A stretch of DNA of 64,000 nt from Ignavibacteria bacterium (GTDB lineage Bacteria; Bacteroidota; Ignavibacteria; Ignavibacteriales; Ignavibacteriaceae): positions 1 to 64,000 of the forward strand of contig JAUYAB010000022.1 of NCBI GenBank assembly GCA_030693705.1, written 5' to 3'. The translations under genes were made by a program, and so were the position numbers. The first letter of the stretch is position 1; each line of letters opens with the position of its first letter. The notes beneath the pieces were generated by a model. The model was not told the origin of the DNA. It saw nothing but the letters and a program-made list of their open reading frames with translations, and made no database searches. Shown here piece after piece: positions 27,585 through 35,401 of this stretch.

Positions 27585-28066
27585 GGCTGAACGATTTTCT
27601 TTAAAGCCGATTCATCCATTCGAAAAGTTGTCCACTCATCCATAGGTTTTGCACCGAGTGATTTATAAAAATTAATCGCCGGTTCGTTCCAATCAAGCAC
27701 CGCCCACTCCATTCTTCCACAATTTTCATCTACGGCTTTTTTTATCAGATAGAGAAGCATCTTTTTCCCGATTCCTTTTCCGCGGAGTTCCGGAAGGACA
27801 AAAAGGTCTTCTAAATATAAACCCTTCTTTCCGATGAATGTAGAAAAGTTGTAAAAATAAACCGCATAGCTTACAGGCAGATTATCCAAATAACCAAAAA
27901 CAACTTCCGCGCTCGGTTTTTTGCCAAACAATGATTCGCGCAAAATTTCTTCTGTTGTAATTACTTCATGCGAAAGTTTTTCATACCCGGCAATTTTTTT
28001 TATGAAAGAAAGAAGTAGCGGAATATCTTCTTCCACAGCTTGCTTAATTATTAATTCTGAATTCAT
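27581..28066 (-). CDS. GNAT N-acetyltransferase, diamine/thialysine acetyltransferase-like
   Basis: 161 residues from the ATG at 28066. A longer frame to 28117 would add 17 residues from the spacer and looks wrong. The acetyl-CoA loop is LPELRGKGIGKKML, followed by MEWAVLDWNEPAINFYKSLGA, a pattern close to spermidine/spermine and thialysine N-acetyltransferases. It transfers acetyl from acetyl-CoA to an amine; the precise acceptor is unknown. It lies 22 nt after the MOSC gene on the same strand and converges on the histidine kinase. Confidence 0.85.
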   Translation of the reverse strand: MNSELIIKQAVEEDIPLLLSFIKKIAGYEKLSHEVITTEEILRESLFGKKPSAEVVFGYLDNLPVSYAVYFYNFSTFIGKKGLYLEDLFVLPELRGKGIGKKMLLYLIKKAVDENCGRMEWAVLDWNEPAINFYKSLGAKPMDEWTTFRMDESALKKIVQP

Positions 28067-28088
28067 TATTTGTCCTGTTAAGTGAATA

Positions 28089-28877
28089 CTAATATTGTGG
28101 CTCAAGTGAAACAGCATTGCCCGCCGATAAATATTTTCCCGCTTCCGTTACCGGAATTTTTGTGTTCACACAAAAGCGGTAAAAGTGATCGAACTGCGAA
28201 AGATTTGACCATTTCGGCAAAGTGTTTTTTCGCATCCCGGCAAAATGTTTTTGAAAAGAAGAAATAGCTTCTCCCGTTACCGGATTTTTAGTCGGCACTG
28301 CGCAACGTGCGCACGGATTCACCCCAACAAAGCGAACAACTCCAATTTGAAAATGTTTTTCTTCTCCCTTTTCGCCAAACAAATTGTCCTCCCAAAATGC
28401 CGGAGTGTTGGTTATCAAAAGATTTGGGCGAAACCGCCGGTATAATTCTTCAACTGAAATATCCGGAAACCATTTGGCAACTTCTTCCAAACTTGCAGAA
28501 CTTACAACCGTTGGTCCAGATGCGCTAAGGTCATCCGGAAATCCGTTTTCTCTATTCTGGCGGAAAATAATTTTCTTCCCTAAAAAGTCAGAGAAAAAAT
28601 ATTCGATTTCCGTTTTTTCTTTTTCAAGATGGAAGACCTTTTTGAAATTATCTTTCCCGATTGAAAACTCAACCAACCTTTCGGTTAAGCAATAAACACT
28701 TCTAATTAAATGAATCTGTCCGAACTTTTTCCCATTGATAAATTTTCCGTCTTCATCAATTAAGGCAAACTCACGGTCGAAAGACAAACTTCCGCCGGGA
28801 GTTATTTCAACTTTATCAAGGCTTATTCCGTCAAGTGATTTGATCGGGTAAACGGTTATTCGTTCAAGTGTTTTCAT
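28089..28877 (-). CDS. MOSC domain protein
   Basis: 262 residues. It has an N-terminal MOSC_N beta-barrel (ITVYPIKSLDGISLDKVEI) and a C-terminal MOSC domain with RFRPNLLI (148-155) and VNPCARCAVPT, where Cys189 or Cys192 is the likely sulfur- or molybdenum-handling residue. The family includes the molybdenum-cofactor sulfurase C-terminus and mARC/YcbX, which reduce N-hydroxylated compounds using a bound molybdenum cofactor. No ferredoxin domain is fused here. The partner reductase and substrate are not visible nearby. Confidence 0.88.
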   Translation of the reverse strand: MKTLERITVYPIKSLDGISLDKVEITPGGSLSFDREFALIDEDGKFINGKKFGQIHLIRSVYCLTERLVEFSIGKDNFKKVFHLEKEKTEIEYFFSDFLGKKIIFRQNRENGFPDDLSASGPTVVSSASLEEVAKWFPDISVEELYRRFRPNLLITNTPAFWEDNLFGEKGEEKHFQIGVVRFVGVNPCARCAVPTKNPVTGEAISSFQKHFAGMRKNTLPKWSNLSQFDHFYRFCVNTKIPVTEAGKYLSAGNAVSLEPQY

Positions 28878-28910
28878 AATTTTAAAATAATCAGCACACT
28901 AATATTTTAA

Positions 28911-29080
28911 TTTGCTAAAGTTGCAGTTTATTTTGTAAACCGTTAAAACGGTTGAGATACTAATCATCTTATTTCATTAACCCCTCCATGCATCGAGGGG
29001 TTAATGAATTACAAATCTAAACTAGTAACCGTTTTAACGGTTTTCAATCTATGAGATAATAGGCGGTCAACTTGAGTTAA
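28911..29080. mobile_element. Nested-hairpin element, copy 1
   Basis: Three stem-loops in a row: AACCGTTAAAACGGTT (28938-28953), a central 14-bp stem TTCATTAACCCCTC/GAGGGGTTAATGAA (28973-29008), and AACCGTTTTAACGGTT (29027-29042). The third is the exact reverse complement of the first, so the whole unit can also fold into one long hairpin. The right end GCGGTCAACTTGAGTTAA matches copy 2 at about 35278-35296. The left end (TTGCTAAAGTTG) is a decayed version of the other terminal repeat. It fills the gap between two minus-strand genes and ends 1 nt before the stop codon of the phosphohexomutase gene. Confidence 0.65.
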
Positions 29081-29081
29081 T

Positions 29082-30449
29082 TTACTTTCTGATTAATTGT
29101 AAAAGTTCTCCCGTTTTTTCCTTCATTAACTTTTCATCACCGCGGGTTTCAACATTAAGGCGAATGATCGGTTCTGTGTTGGACATGCGCAAATTGAAAC
29201 GCCACTCGTCATATTCAACGCTGATACCGTCAACAGTTTCTCTCTTTCCGCCGGGATAAGCCGCTTCAATTTCTTTTATTTTTTCAGCAGGGTCTGCCGT
29301 AGTAGAATTTATTTCTCCAGAGCAAGGATAATTTTTCATCATTTCACCGGTGAGCTGTGAAAGTGATTTTCCTTCTTCAGACATTAATTGCATCACGAGC
29401 AAGAATGGAATTATTCCACTATCCGAGTAAGCATTTTCTCTAAAGTAATGATGCGCCGACATTTCGCCTCCGTAAATAGCGTTTACCTCTCTCATCTTTT
29501 GTTTTATAAACGCATGTCCGCTTTTTGACTGCACAGCATTTCCATTTGCTTTGGCAACTACTTCAATGGTATTCCAAACTAACCGTGGATCGTGAATAAT
29601 ATTTTCTCCGGGGAATTTTTTCAAAATTGATTTTGCCAGTAATCCAACGATGTAATAACCTTCAATAAAATTTCCGAATTCATCAAAGAAGAAACATCTG
29701 TCATAATCGCCATCCCAGGCAACACCCAGATCGGCTTTGTTTGAAATGATCGCATCGATCGTAGGTTTTCTATTTCCTTCCAGCATTGGATTTGGTACAC
29801 CGTTCGGGAATGTTGGATCAGGTTCGTTGAATAGTTTTATCATCTCACACGGAAGGTTCGGTTCAAGAATATTTAAGATCGGACCAACGCAGCCGTTGCC
29901 TGCATTTACTACCACCTTCATTGGTTTTAATTTTTTTACATCGAAAAATTTATCGAGGTTTGCAATAAACTCTTTCGTAATATCTTGCTTTGTTACTGTT
30001 CCTTTTATTTCGGCAAGCGGAAGAAAATCTTTTTGCAAGATGATCTGCTCAACTTCTTGCAGACCGGAATCGTAACCGACAGGAACGGAATCTTTTTTAA
30101 CTACCTTCATTCCGTTGTATTCAGGGGGATTGTGGCTTGCGGTTATCATTACACCGGCTTCCGTTCCAAGGAAAGAAGTTGCAAAATAGATCATTTCTGT
30201 TCCGCATAAACCGATATCAATAACGTTAACGCCGCTGTCGGTGAATCCCCTTGCCAATGCATCTGAGAGCGGCTGGGATGAAATTCTTACATCATGACCT
30301 ATTACCGCAGTAGCGCCTACCTTGCCGTCAGGCATGCAAGAAAGATGTTTCGTTAGACCGCGCCCAAAATTATAAGCTAATTCTTCGTTTAATTCGGCTG
30401 GAACTTTACCGCGGATATCGTATGCTTTAAAAGATGCTATTTTTTCCAT
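29082..30449 (-). CDS. manB: Phosphomannomutase/phosphoglucomutase
   Basis: 455 residues, the usual size of alpha-D-phosphohexomutases. N-terminal FKAYDIRGKVPAEL, active-site phosphoserine Ser105 in TASHNPPEYNGMK, metal-binding DGDYDRCFF, sugar-binding GEMSAHHYFRE, and phosphate-binding RMSNTEPIIRLNVE are all present. It interconverts hexose 1- and 6-phosphates for sugar nucleotides and envelope polysaccharides. The DYDR and GEMSAHHY motifs favour the PMM/PGM group over GlmM. The stop codon abuts the nested-hairpin element. Confidence 0.93.
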   Translation of the reverse strand: MEKIASFKAYDIRGKVPAELNEELAYNFGRGLTKHLSCMPDGKVGATAVIGHDVRISSQPLSDALARGFTDSGVNVIDIGLCGTEMIYFATSFLGTEAGVMITASHNPPEYNGMKVVKKDSVPVGYDSGLQEVEQIILQKDFLPLAEIKGTVTKQDITKEFIANLDKFFDVKKLKPMKVVVNAGNGCVGPILNILEPNLPCEMIKLFNEPDPTFPNGVPNPMLEGNRKPTIDAIISNKADLGVAWDGDYDRCFFFDEFGNFIEGYYIVGLLAKSILKKFPGENIIHDPRLVWNTIEVVAKANGNAVQSKSGHAFIKQKMREVNAIYGGEMSAHHYFRENAYSDSGIIPFLLVMQLMSEEGKSLSQLTGEMMKNYPCSGEINSTTADPAEKIKEIEAAYPGGKRETVDGISVEYDEWRFNLRMSNTEPIIRLNVETRGDEKLMKEKTGELLQLIRK

Positions 30450-30591
30450 TATTTTCTCTCGAGTGATTAAATTAATTCTGTTTCCAAAATTATACTTTTC
30501 CTCTTATAATCGGAACAAAATGGGGGAAAATTTTTTCTTAGGAAAGAATTGATTCATTAAATAAGTTTACAATCAAAAAACGGAGTAACTT

Positions 30592-30900
30592 ATCGCACCA
30601 AATTCTACGGTTTCCTTACATTTTACTAAGTGTAATAATGTTAAGTGTAATACTATCTTCTTATTAAACCCGCACGAACATCCGGACAAGCTTGGATTTT
30701 TATGTCCGGAGTGCAGTAACAAAGTGTTAACCCATCATGCAGTGCAATGTTCAAGCTGCCAAACGGTGTTAAACTTTGTCCGCGCCTCTGCGCTCGAAGA
30801 AAAAGTAACGTTCAGTATTGAAAAATGTTCTCATTGCGTAGGTACGGTTGAAGACGAATGGGAGATTGAACCCTTATACAGCTCCGGAATATACACATAG
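30592..30900 (+). CDS. Small zinc-ribbon protein with apparent AUC start codon
   Basis: The open frame runs from just after a stop at 30586 to TAG at 30898 and has no early ATG, GTG or TTG. GGAG (30582-30585) followed by 6 nt points to ATC at 30592, giving 102 residues. Eight cysteines sit in four pairs: C14/C19, C38/C41 (CPEC), C53/C56 (CSSC) and C79/C82 (CSHC), enough for two zinc sites. The rest is well-formed protein, for example LLNPHEHPDKLGFLC and TVEDEWEIEPLY. The first GTG lies after C41 and would destroy both sites. Function unknown; zinc-ribbon proteins often bind nucleic acid or other proteins. AUC initiation, a start-codon mutation or a sequencing error are all possible. Confidence 0.68.
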   Translation: MAPNSTVSLHFTKCNNVKCNTIFLLNPHEHPDKLGFLCPECSNKVLTHHAVQCSSCQTVLNFVRASALEEKVTFSIEKCSHCVGTVEDEWEIEPLYSSGIYT

Positions 30901-31041
30901 TTTTCCTGGACTGCATGCGTCCTTTTTCACTTAGTTATACTACTCACTATTTCAACCTTGAGCTATTTACTTTTTTTCAGATTTCCCGGGGAATAATTTA
31001 TCTTAATTAATTAATACTTTTTTTATTATAAGGCACCTTAT

Positions 31042-33219
31042 ATGATGTACAAATCTACCAAAGCACTTCTTGTGAGTACTTTAGCGTTGTTGACATTTAT
31101 TGTCGTCGGTTGCAGTTCATCGGTTAACACAACCAAATCGAACCCGGATCAATGGTTAAACTTAGACACTGTTAAAGCCGGCAAATTCGATACCGGAAAA
31201 ATGTGGACGTTTGATTTTCCACCGAAAGAATATTTCAAATCAGAGTACAATTTTTCATTGGATGATGAATGGTTGAACAACGTAAGAATGTCAGCCTTAC
31301 GTTTTGCTAATTACTGTTCTGCTTCTTTTGTTTCAGAAGACGGATTGGTGATGACCAACGACCATTGCGCACGGGAAAGCGTTGGAAAAGTAAATAAAGA
31401 AGGGGAAAATTTAGCCGAAGACGGATTTATTGCCAACACTTTAGCTGATGAAAGAAAAGTTCCGGGATTATATGTATCTCAACTTATTGAGATCCAGGAT
31501 GTTACCGCTCAAGTTCAATCGGCAATTGATGCCGGTAAAACCGATGCAGAAATTGCAAAGAACAAACAAGCAAAAATATCAGAGCTTACCGATAAAGTAG
31601 TTGCTGAAAAGGGAAAAAACCACACCGCACAAGTGGTAACTTTTTATAACGGTGGAAAATATTCTCTTTATGTTTATAGAAAGTATGATGATGTTCGTAT
31701 CGTTTTTTCTCCTGAAGTCCAAATGGGATTTTTCGGCGGAGACCCTGACAACTTTACATATCCCCGTTATGATTTAGATTGTTCCTTCTTCCGTGTTTAT
31801 GATGAAAACGGCGAACCGTTGAAAACGAAAAATTTCTTCAAGTGGTCGCCAAACGGCGCTGCTGAAGGTGACCCGGTGTTTGTTGTTGGAAATCCTGGAC
31901 GCACAAGCCGCTTATCAACAACTTCAATTCTCGAATATCAGAGAGATTATGCTTATCCGTTAACAATGGATTTATTAAACGGCGCAGTTAAAATTTATGA
32001 AGAAGTTATTGCCGAACATCCTGATCGAAAGTTCGAACTGCAAGATCGTTTGTTTGGAATGGCGAATTCGCAAAAAGCGTACAAAGGCATTTTAGATGGT
32101 CTTCGAAATCCAATTTTCATGCAGAAGAAAAAGGACTTTGAAAATAAATTTAAATCCGCTGTTTTAGCTAAACCGGAATTGAAGGCAAAGTATGGCGAAC
32201 TCTGGGATAAAATTGCCGGAACCAGAGTTGAAGCAAAAGAATATTTTAAAAGAAATGCTGCTTATAATGTTAGCGGGAAAGGAATTTCGACAGAGTATTT
32301 CCAGGTTGCAAATAAGCTTGTAAATTATGCGCACCAAATGAAAATGCCCGATGCGCAAAGAATGAAACAATACAAAGATCCGGTTGCTGAAGATGTTAAA
32401 GCAAAATTAGCCCCGGTTAATTTTGATAAAGTTGTTGCTGATAAATTTGCGTCGTTAATAATTGGAATTAATGTTAAGCTCCTTGGCGAAGATTCCGAGT
32501 TAGCTAAAATCTTAACCGGCGGAAAAAACGGAAAAGAAGCTTTGCAATACGCCGTGAATAAATCAATTTTGAGCGATGTTGATAAAGTTAATCAACTTGT
32601 TGAAAAAGGTGCGGACGCAATTCTTTCTTCAGATGATCCTTTTATTCAATATGTTGTTAAAACAGAAAATCTGTTAGATGAAGTTCAAGCGAAAACGAAA
32701 GAGATTAACGACAGAGAAGCAAACTACGTTCAATTGTTGGGGAGAGCTTTGTTCGAAGTTTATGGAACATCTATTCCACCTGATGCAACCTTTACGCTTC
32801 GTCTTGCAGACGGCGTGGTTAAAGGTTACGATTACAATGGAACAAAATCTCCGGTTAATACAACCTTCTACGGTTTGTACGATAGGTATTATTCATTCAA
32901 TAAACAATCTCCGTGGAATTTACCGAAACGATGGGAAAATCCGCCTGCAGAATTTAATCTTGAAACCCCGATGAATTTTGTATCTACAAATGATATTATC
33001 GGCGGCAACTCCGGCAGTCCGTTAATCAATAAAAAAGCCGAGATCGTTGGATTAGCTTTTGACGGAAATATTGAAAGTTTACCCGGCAACTTTATTTTTG
33101 ATGATACGGCAAACAGAACGGTTTCCGTTCACTCTTCAGGAATGCTTGAAGCGCTCCAGGATATGTATAAAATTAAACGTTTGAGCGAAGAATTAAGAAC
33201 CGGGAAAATCGTAAAATAG
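31042..33219 (+). CDS. S46-family dipeptidyl peptidase (DPP7/DPP11 type)
   Basis: 725 residues. The N-terminus has a hydrophobic signal ending VVGCSSS, a probable lipobox, so the enzyme may be a lipoprotein. The chymotrypsin-like double barrel shows catalytic His108 (TNDHCARESVG) and Ser657 (GGNSGSPL), with FDPDN-type loops such as GGDPDNFTYPRYDLDCSF. The C-terminal block NRTVSVHSSGMLEAL holds the residue that sets specificity in DPP7 and DPP11, but I cannot assign it with confidence. S46 enzymes release dipeptides from peptide N-termini in Bacteroidota that live on amino acids. This fits the CstA peptide/pyruvate-type transporter downstream. A terminator follows. Confidence 0.9.
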   Translation: MMYKSTKALLVSTLALLTFIVVGCSSSVNTTKSNPDQWLNLDTVKAGKFDTGKMWTFDFPPKEYFKSEYNFSLDDEWLNNVRMSALRFANYCSASFVSEDGLVMTNDHCARESVGKVNKEGENLAEDGFIANTLADERKVPGLYVSQLIEIQDVTAQVQSAIDAGKTDAEIAKNKQAKISELTDKVVAEKGKNHTAQVVTFYNGGKYSLYVYRKYDDVRIVFSPEVQMGFFGGDPDNFTYPRYDLDCSFFRVYDENGEPLKTKNFFKWSPNGAAEGDPVFVVGNPGRTSRLSTTSILEYQRDYAYPLTMDLLNGAVKIYEEVIAEHPDRKFELQDRLFGMANSQKAYKGILDGLRNPIFMQKKKDFENKFKSAVLAKPELKAKYGELWDKIAGTRVEAKEYFKRNAAYNVSGKGISTEYFQVANKLVNYAHQMKMPDAQRMKQYKDPVAEDVKAKLAPVNFDKVVADKFASLIIGINVKLLGEDSELAKILTGGKNGKEALQYAVNKSILSDVDKVNQLVEKGADAILSSDDPFIQYVVKTENLLDEVQAKTKEINDREANYVQLLGRALFEVYGTSIPPDATFTLRLADGVVKGYDYNGTKSPVNTTFYGLYDRYYSFNKQSPWNLPKRWENPPAEFNLETPMNFVSTNDIIGGNSGSPLINKKAEIVGLAFDGNIESLPGNFIFDDTANRTVSVHSSGMLEALQDMYKIKRLSEELRTGKIVK

Positions 33220-33247
33220 TTTCAAATAAAAAGTAATAAGTTAAAAG

Positions 33248-33278
33248 AAACCGCAGATGTAATGTCTGCGGTTTTTTT
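33248..33278 (+). terminator. Rho-independent terminator after the S46 peptidase gene
   Basis: Stem AAACCGCAGA pairs with TCTGCGGTTT around a 7-nt loop and is followed by a run of T. It separates the S46 peptidase from the CstA gene. Confidence 0.85.
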
Positions 33279-33371
33279 ATTCTATTTTTTAAGTCTATAG
33301 AGAGGCTCTTAAGAATCATTCGAAATATTTTTATATTACTTTGAAATTTTCACAAAACTTGCGAGACAGAA

Positions 33372-35117
33372 ATGAACGTGTTATTCTTTTTAGCAATTCC
33401 GATTATACTGTTTTTCTTAGCCAGTAAATTTTACGCAAAATTTATTGCCAAAACTTTAGGTGAAGACACCAACAACCCAACTCCCGCCGTAACTATTAAT
33501 GATGGGCGTGATTATGTTCCGACAAAACGCTACGTTGTCTTTGCCCATCATTTTTCTGCAATAGCAGGCGCCGGACCAATTATAGGACCAACAATGGCGG
33601 TTCTTTACGGATTTATTCCTGCATGGATGTGGATTGTTGTGGGAGGAATTTTTCTCGGTGCAGTTCACGATTTTACAACAATGTTTATCAGTTTGCGCGA
33701 GAAGGGAAAATCAATTGCGGAAGTTGCAAGAAACACTCTTGGTAAAACAGGTTTTAATTTGATGATCTCATTTACCATTATGATGTTGCTTTTGGTTTGT
33801 TCATCTTTTTTAAGTGCAACGGCAATTTCTTTAACCTCTCTCTGGCCCTTATCAAAACTTGGTGTTGAAGGAACAGACACTATATTAAAGACTATAACGA
33901 AAGATGGAATTACTTACGGAAAGATCGGCGGTATTGCTTCTACTTCGGTAATTATTATAACTCTTTGCGCCCCTTTTCTCGGCTGGTTGATACACAAGAA
34001 AGGAATAAAAACATTATATGCTTACCTGCTCGCTTCCACAATCTGCATCGCTTCTGTTCTTCTTGGAATTGAATTCCCCGTTTCATTACAACCGTTTCAT
34101 TGGATGATCATAATTTCAATTTATGTTTTAATCGCTTCGGGAACACCTGTTTGGACGATTCTTCAGCCGCGGGATTTTATAAACGTACAAATTCTTTACG
34201 GCGGAATTATTTTGATGGTAATATCTTTAGTCTCGGTAGGATTTGGCGGCGCAGTTATCTCGCTTCCAAATTTTAATTTTGCCGAAGGAGCGCAAAGCCT
34301 TGGTATGGTTTGGCCTATGATGTTTATAACGATTGCATGCGGTGCAATATCCGGTTTTCATTCGCTTGTTGGAGGCGGAACAACCTGCAAACAACTTGAA
34401 AACGAAACTGATGCCAGAAAAGTAAGTTTCAATTCCATGCTTTTGGAATCACTGCTTGCTATTTGTGTTCTTCTTGCAATCGGAGTCGGATTAAGTTTTG
34501 TTGATTACAAATCTATTGTTTGGCCTTCAGATCCGTCAGTAAAATCAAACCCGATTTTAGGATTTTCTTTAGCGGCGGGAAATTTATTTAATCAAGGTTT
34601 AGGAATCCCAATTTCCCTTGGCACTGTATTTGGCATTTTGCTTGTTGAAGGATTTGTAATTACCACTCTTGATGCAGCAGTAAGATTGAATCGATATTTA
34701 TTTGAAGAGCTTTGGGTAATTCTTTTTAAGAATCCAAAATCTTTTCTGAAAAATTACTGGTTCAATTCTTTAATAACGGTAATATTCATGTTCATTCTTG
34801 CATACTCAAATGCATTCTCGGTGCTGTGGCCTATTTTTGGAACCGCAAACCAACTCCTTGCCGCGCTTGCATTAATAACTGTTGCAAGCTGGTTAGTTAT
34901 GAAAGGGAAAAGATATTTCTTTGCTCTCTTCCCGGCTCTTTTTATGCTTGCAACAACTATCACTGCTTTGGTAATTCTACTTTTGGATTATATGAGAAAA
35001 GGAAACTACATTCTTATAGTTGTAGATGTTTTTCTTTTCATGCTTTCGCTTGGAGTTGTGGTTCTTGCAGTAAAAACTTTCTTTAAGAAAAGTAAAAAGG
35101 TTAGTTGCTCAAGTTGA
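33372..35117 (+). CDS. cstA: Carbon-starvation CstA-family transporter
   Basis: 581 residues, about 15 membrane spans. It belongs to the shorter CstA form, compared with about 700 in Escherichia coli. Family blocks include FAHHFSAIAGAGPIIGPTMA, GGIFLGAVHDFTTMF, GTPVWTILQPRDFINV and VGGGTTCKQLENETDA. CstA/BtsT proteins import pyruvate or peptides when carbon is short. The last codons (VSCSS and stop) are supplied by the end of the nested-hairpin element starting at 35101, so the native C-terminus may have been altered by its insertion. The protein converges on the hexosaminidase gene. Confidence 0.92.
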   Translation: MNVLFFLAIPIILFFLASKFYAKFIAKTLGEDTNNPTPAVTINDGRDYVPTKRYVVFAHHFSAIAGAGPIIGPTMAVLYGFIPAWMWIVVGGIFLGAVHDFTTMFISLREKGKSIAEVARNTLGKTGFNLMISFTIMMLLLVCSSFLSATAISLTSLWPLSKLGVEGTDTILKTITKDGITYGKIGGIASTSVIIITLCAPFLGWLIHKKGIKTLYAYLLASTICIASVLLGIEFPVSLQPFHWMIIISIYVLIASGTPVWTILQPRDFINVQILYGGIILMVISLVSVGFGGAVISLPNFNFAEGAQSLGMVWPMMFITIACGAISGFHSLVGGGTTCKQLENETDARKVSFNSMLLESLLAICVLLAIGVGLSFVDYKSIVWPSDPSVKSNPILGFSLAAGNLFNQGLGIPISLGTVFGILLVEGFVITTLDAAVRLNRYLFEELWVILFKNPKSFLKNYWFNSLITVIFMFILAYSNAFSVLWPIFGTANQLLAALALITVASWLVMKGKRYFFALFPALFMLATTITALVILLLDYMRKGNYILIVVDVFLFMLSLGVVVLAVKTFFKKSKKVSCSS

Positions 35118-35298
35118 CCACCCCAAAATAATAAAGAATTAAAACCGTCTTCCTTTGGAAGATAAATTGAAACGGTTAACAATTTGAGCTTTTGTTTCAT
35201 TAACACCTCGATTAATCGAGGTGTTAATGAAATAATATGACACATATTTCAACCGTTTTAACGGTTTGTCAAATAGTGCGGTCAACTTGAGTTAGTTA
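35101..35298. mobile_element. Nested-hairpin element, copy 2
   Basis: Terminal repeats CTCAAGTTGACC (35108-35119) and GGTCAACTTGAG (35280-35291) are perfect inverse copies. A central palindrome (35195-35232) is 38 bp and perfect, with half-site TTTCATTAACACCTCGATT. Flanking motifs AACCGTTTTAACGGTT (about 35251-35266) and a decayed left partner with AAACCGTC and AAACGGTT match copy 1 at 28911-29080. It sits between convergent genes and contains the stop codon of cstA. No coding capacity. Confidence 0.7.
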
Positions 35299-35348
35299 AA
35301 GTTAGTTGGTGACAATTCGTCACCAACTCAAAAATGAAATCTTATTAC

Positions 35349-35378
35349 AAAAAAAGAGCTTGACATAATCAAGCTCTC
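35349..35378 (-). terminator. Rho-independent terminator of the hexosaminidase gene
   Basis: On the minus strand, GAGCTTGA pairs with TCAAGCTC around a 5-nt loop and is followed by a run of seven T. It lies 24 nt beyond the stop codon of the GH20 gene. Confidence 0.85.
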
Positions 35379-35401
35379 AATTCATTCCGATAATTTATTA
35401 A

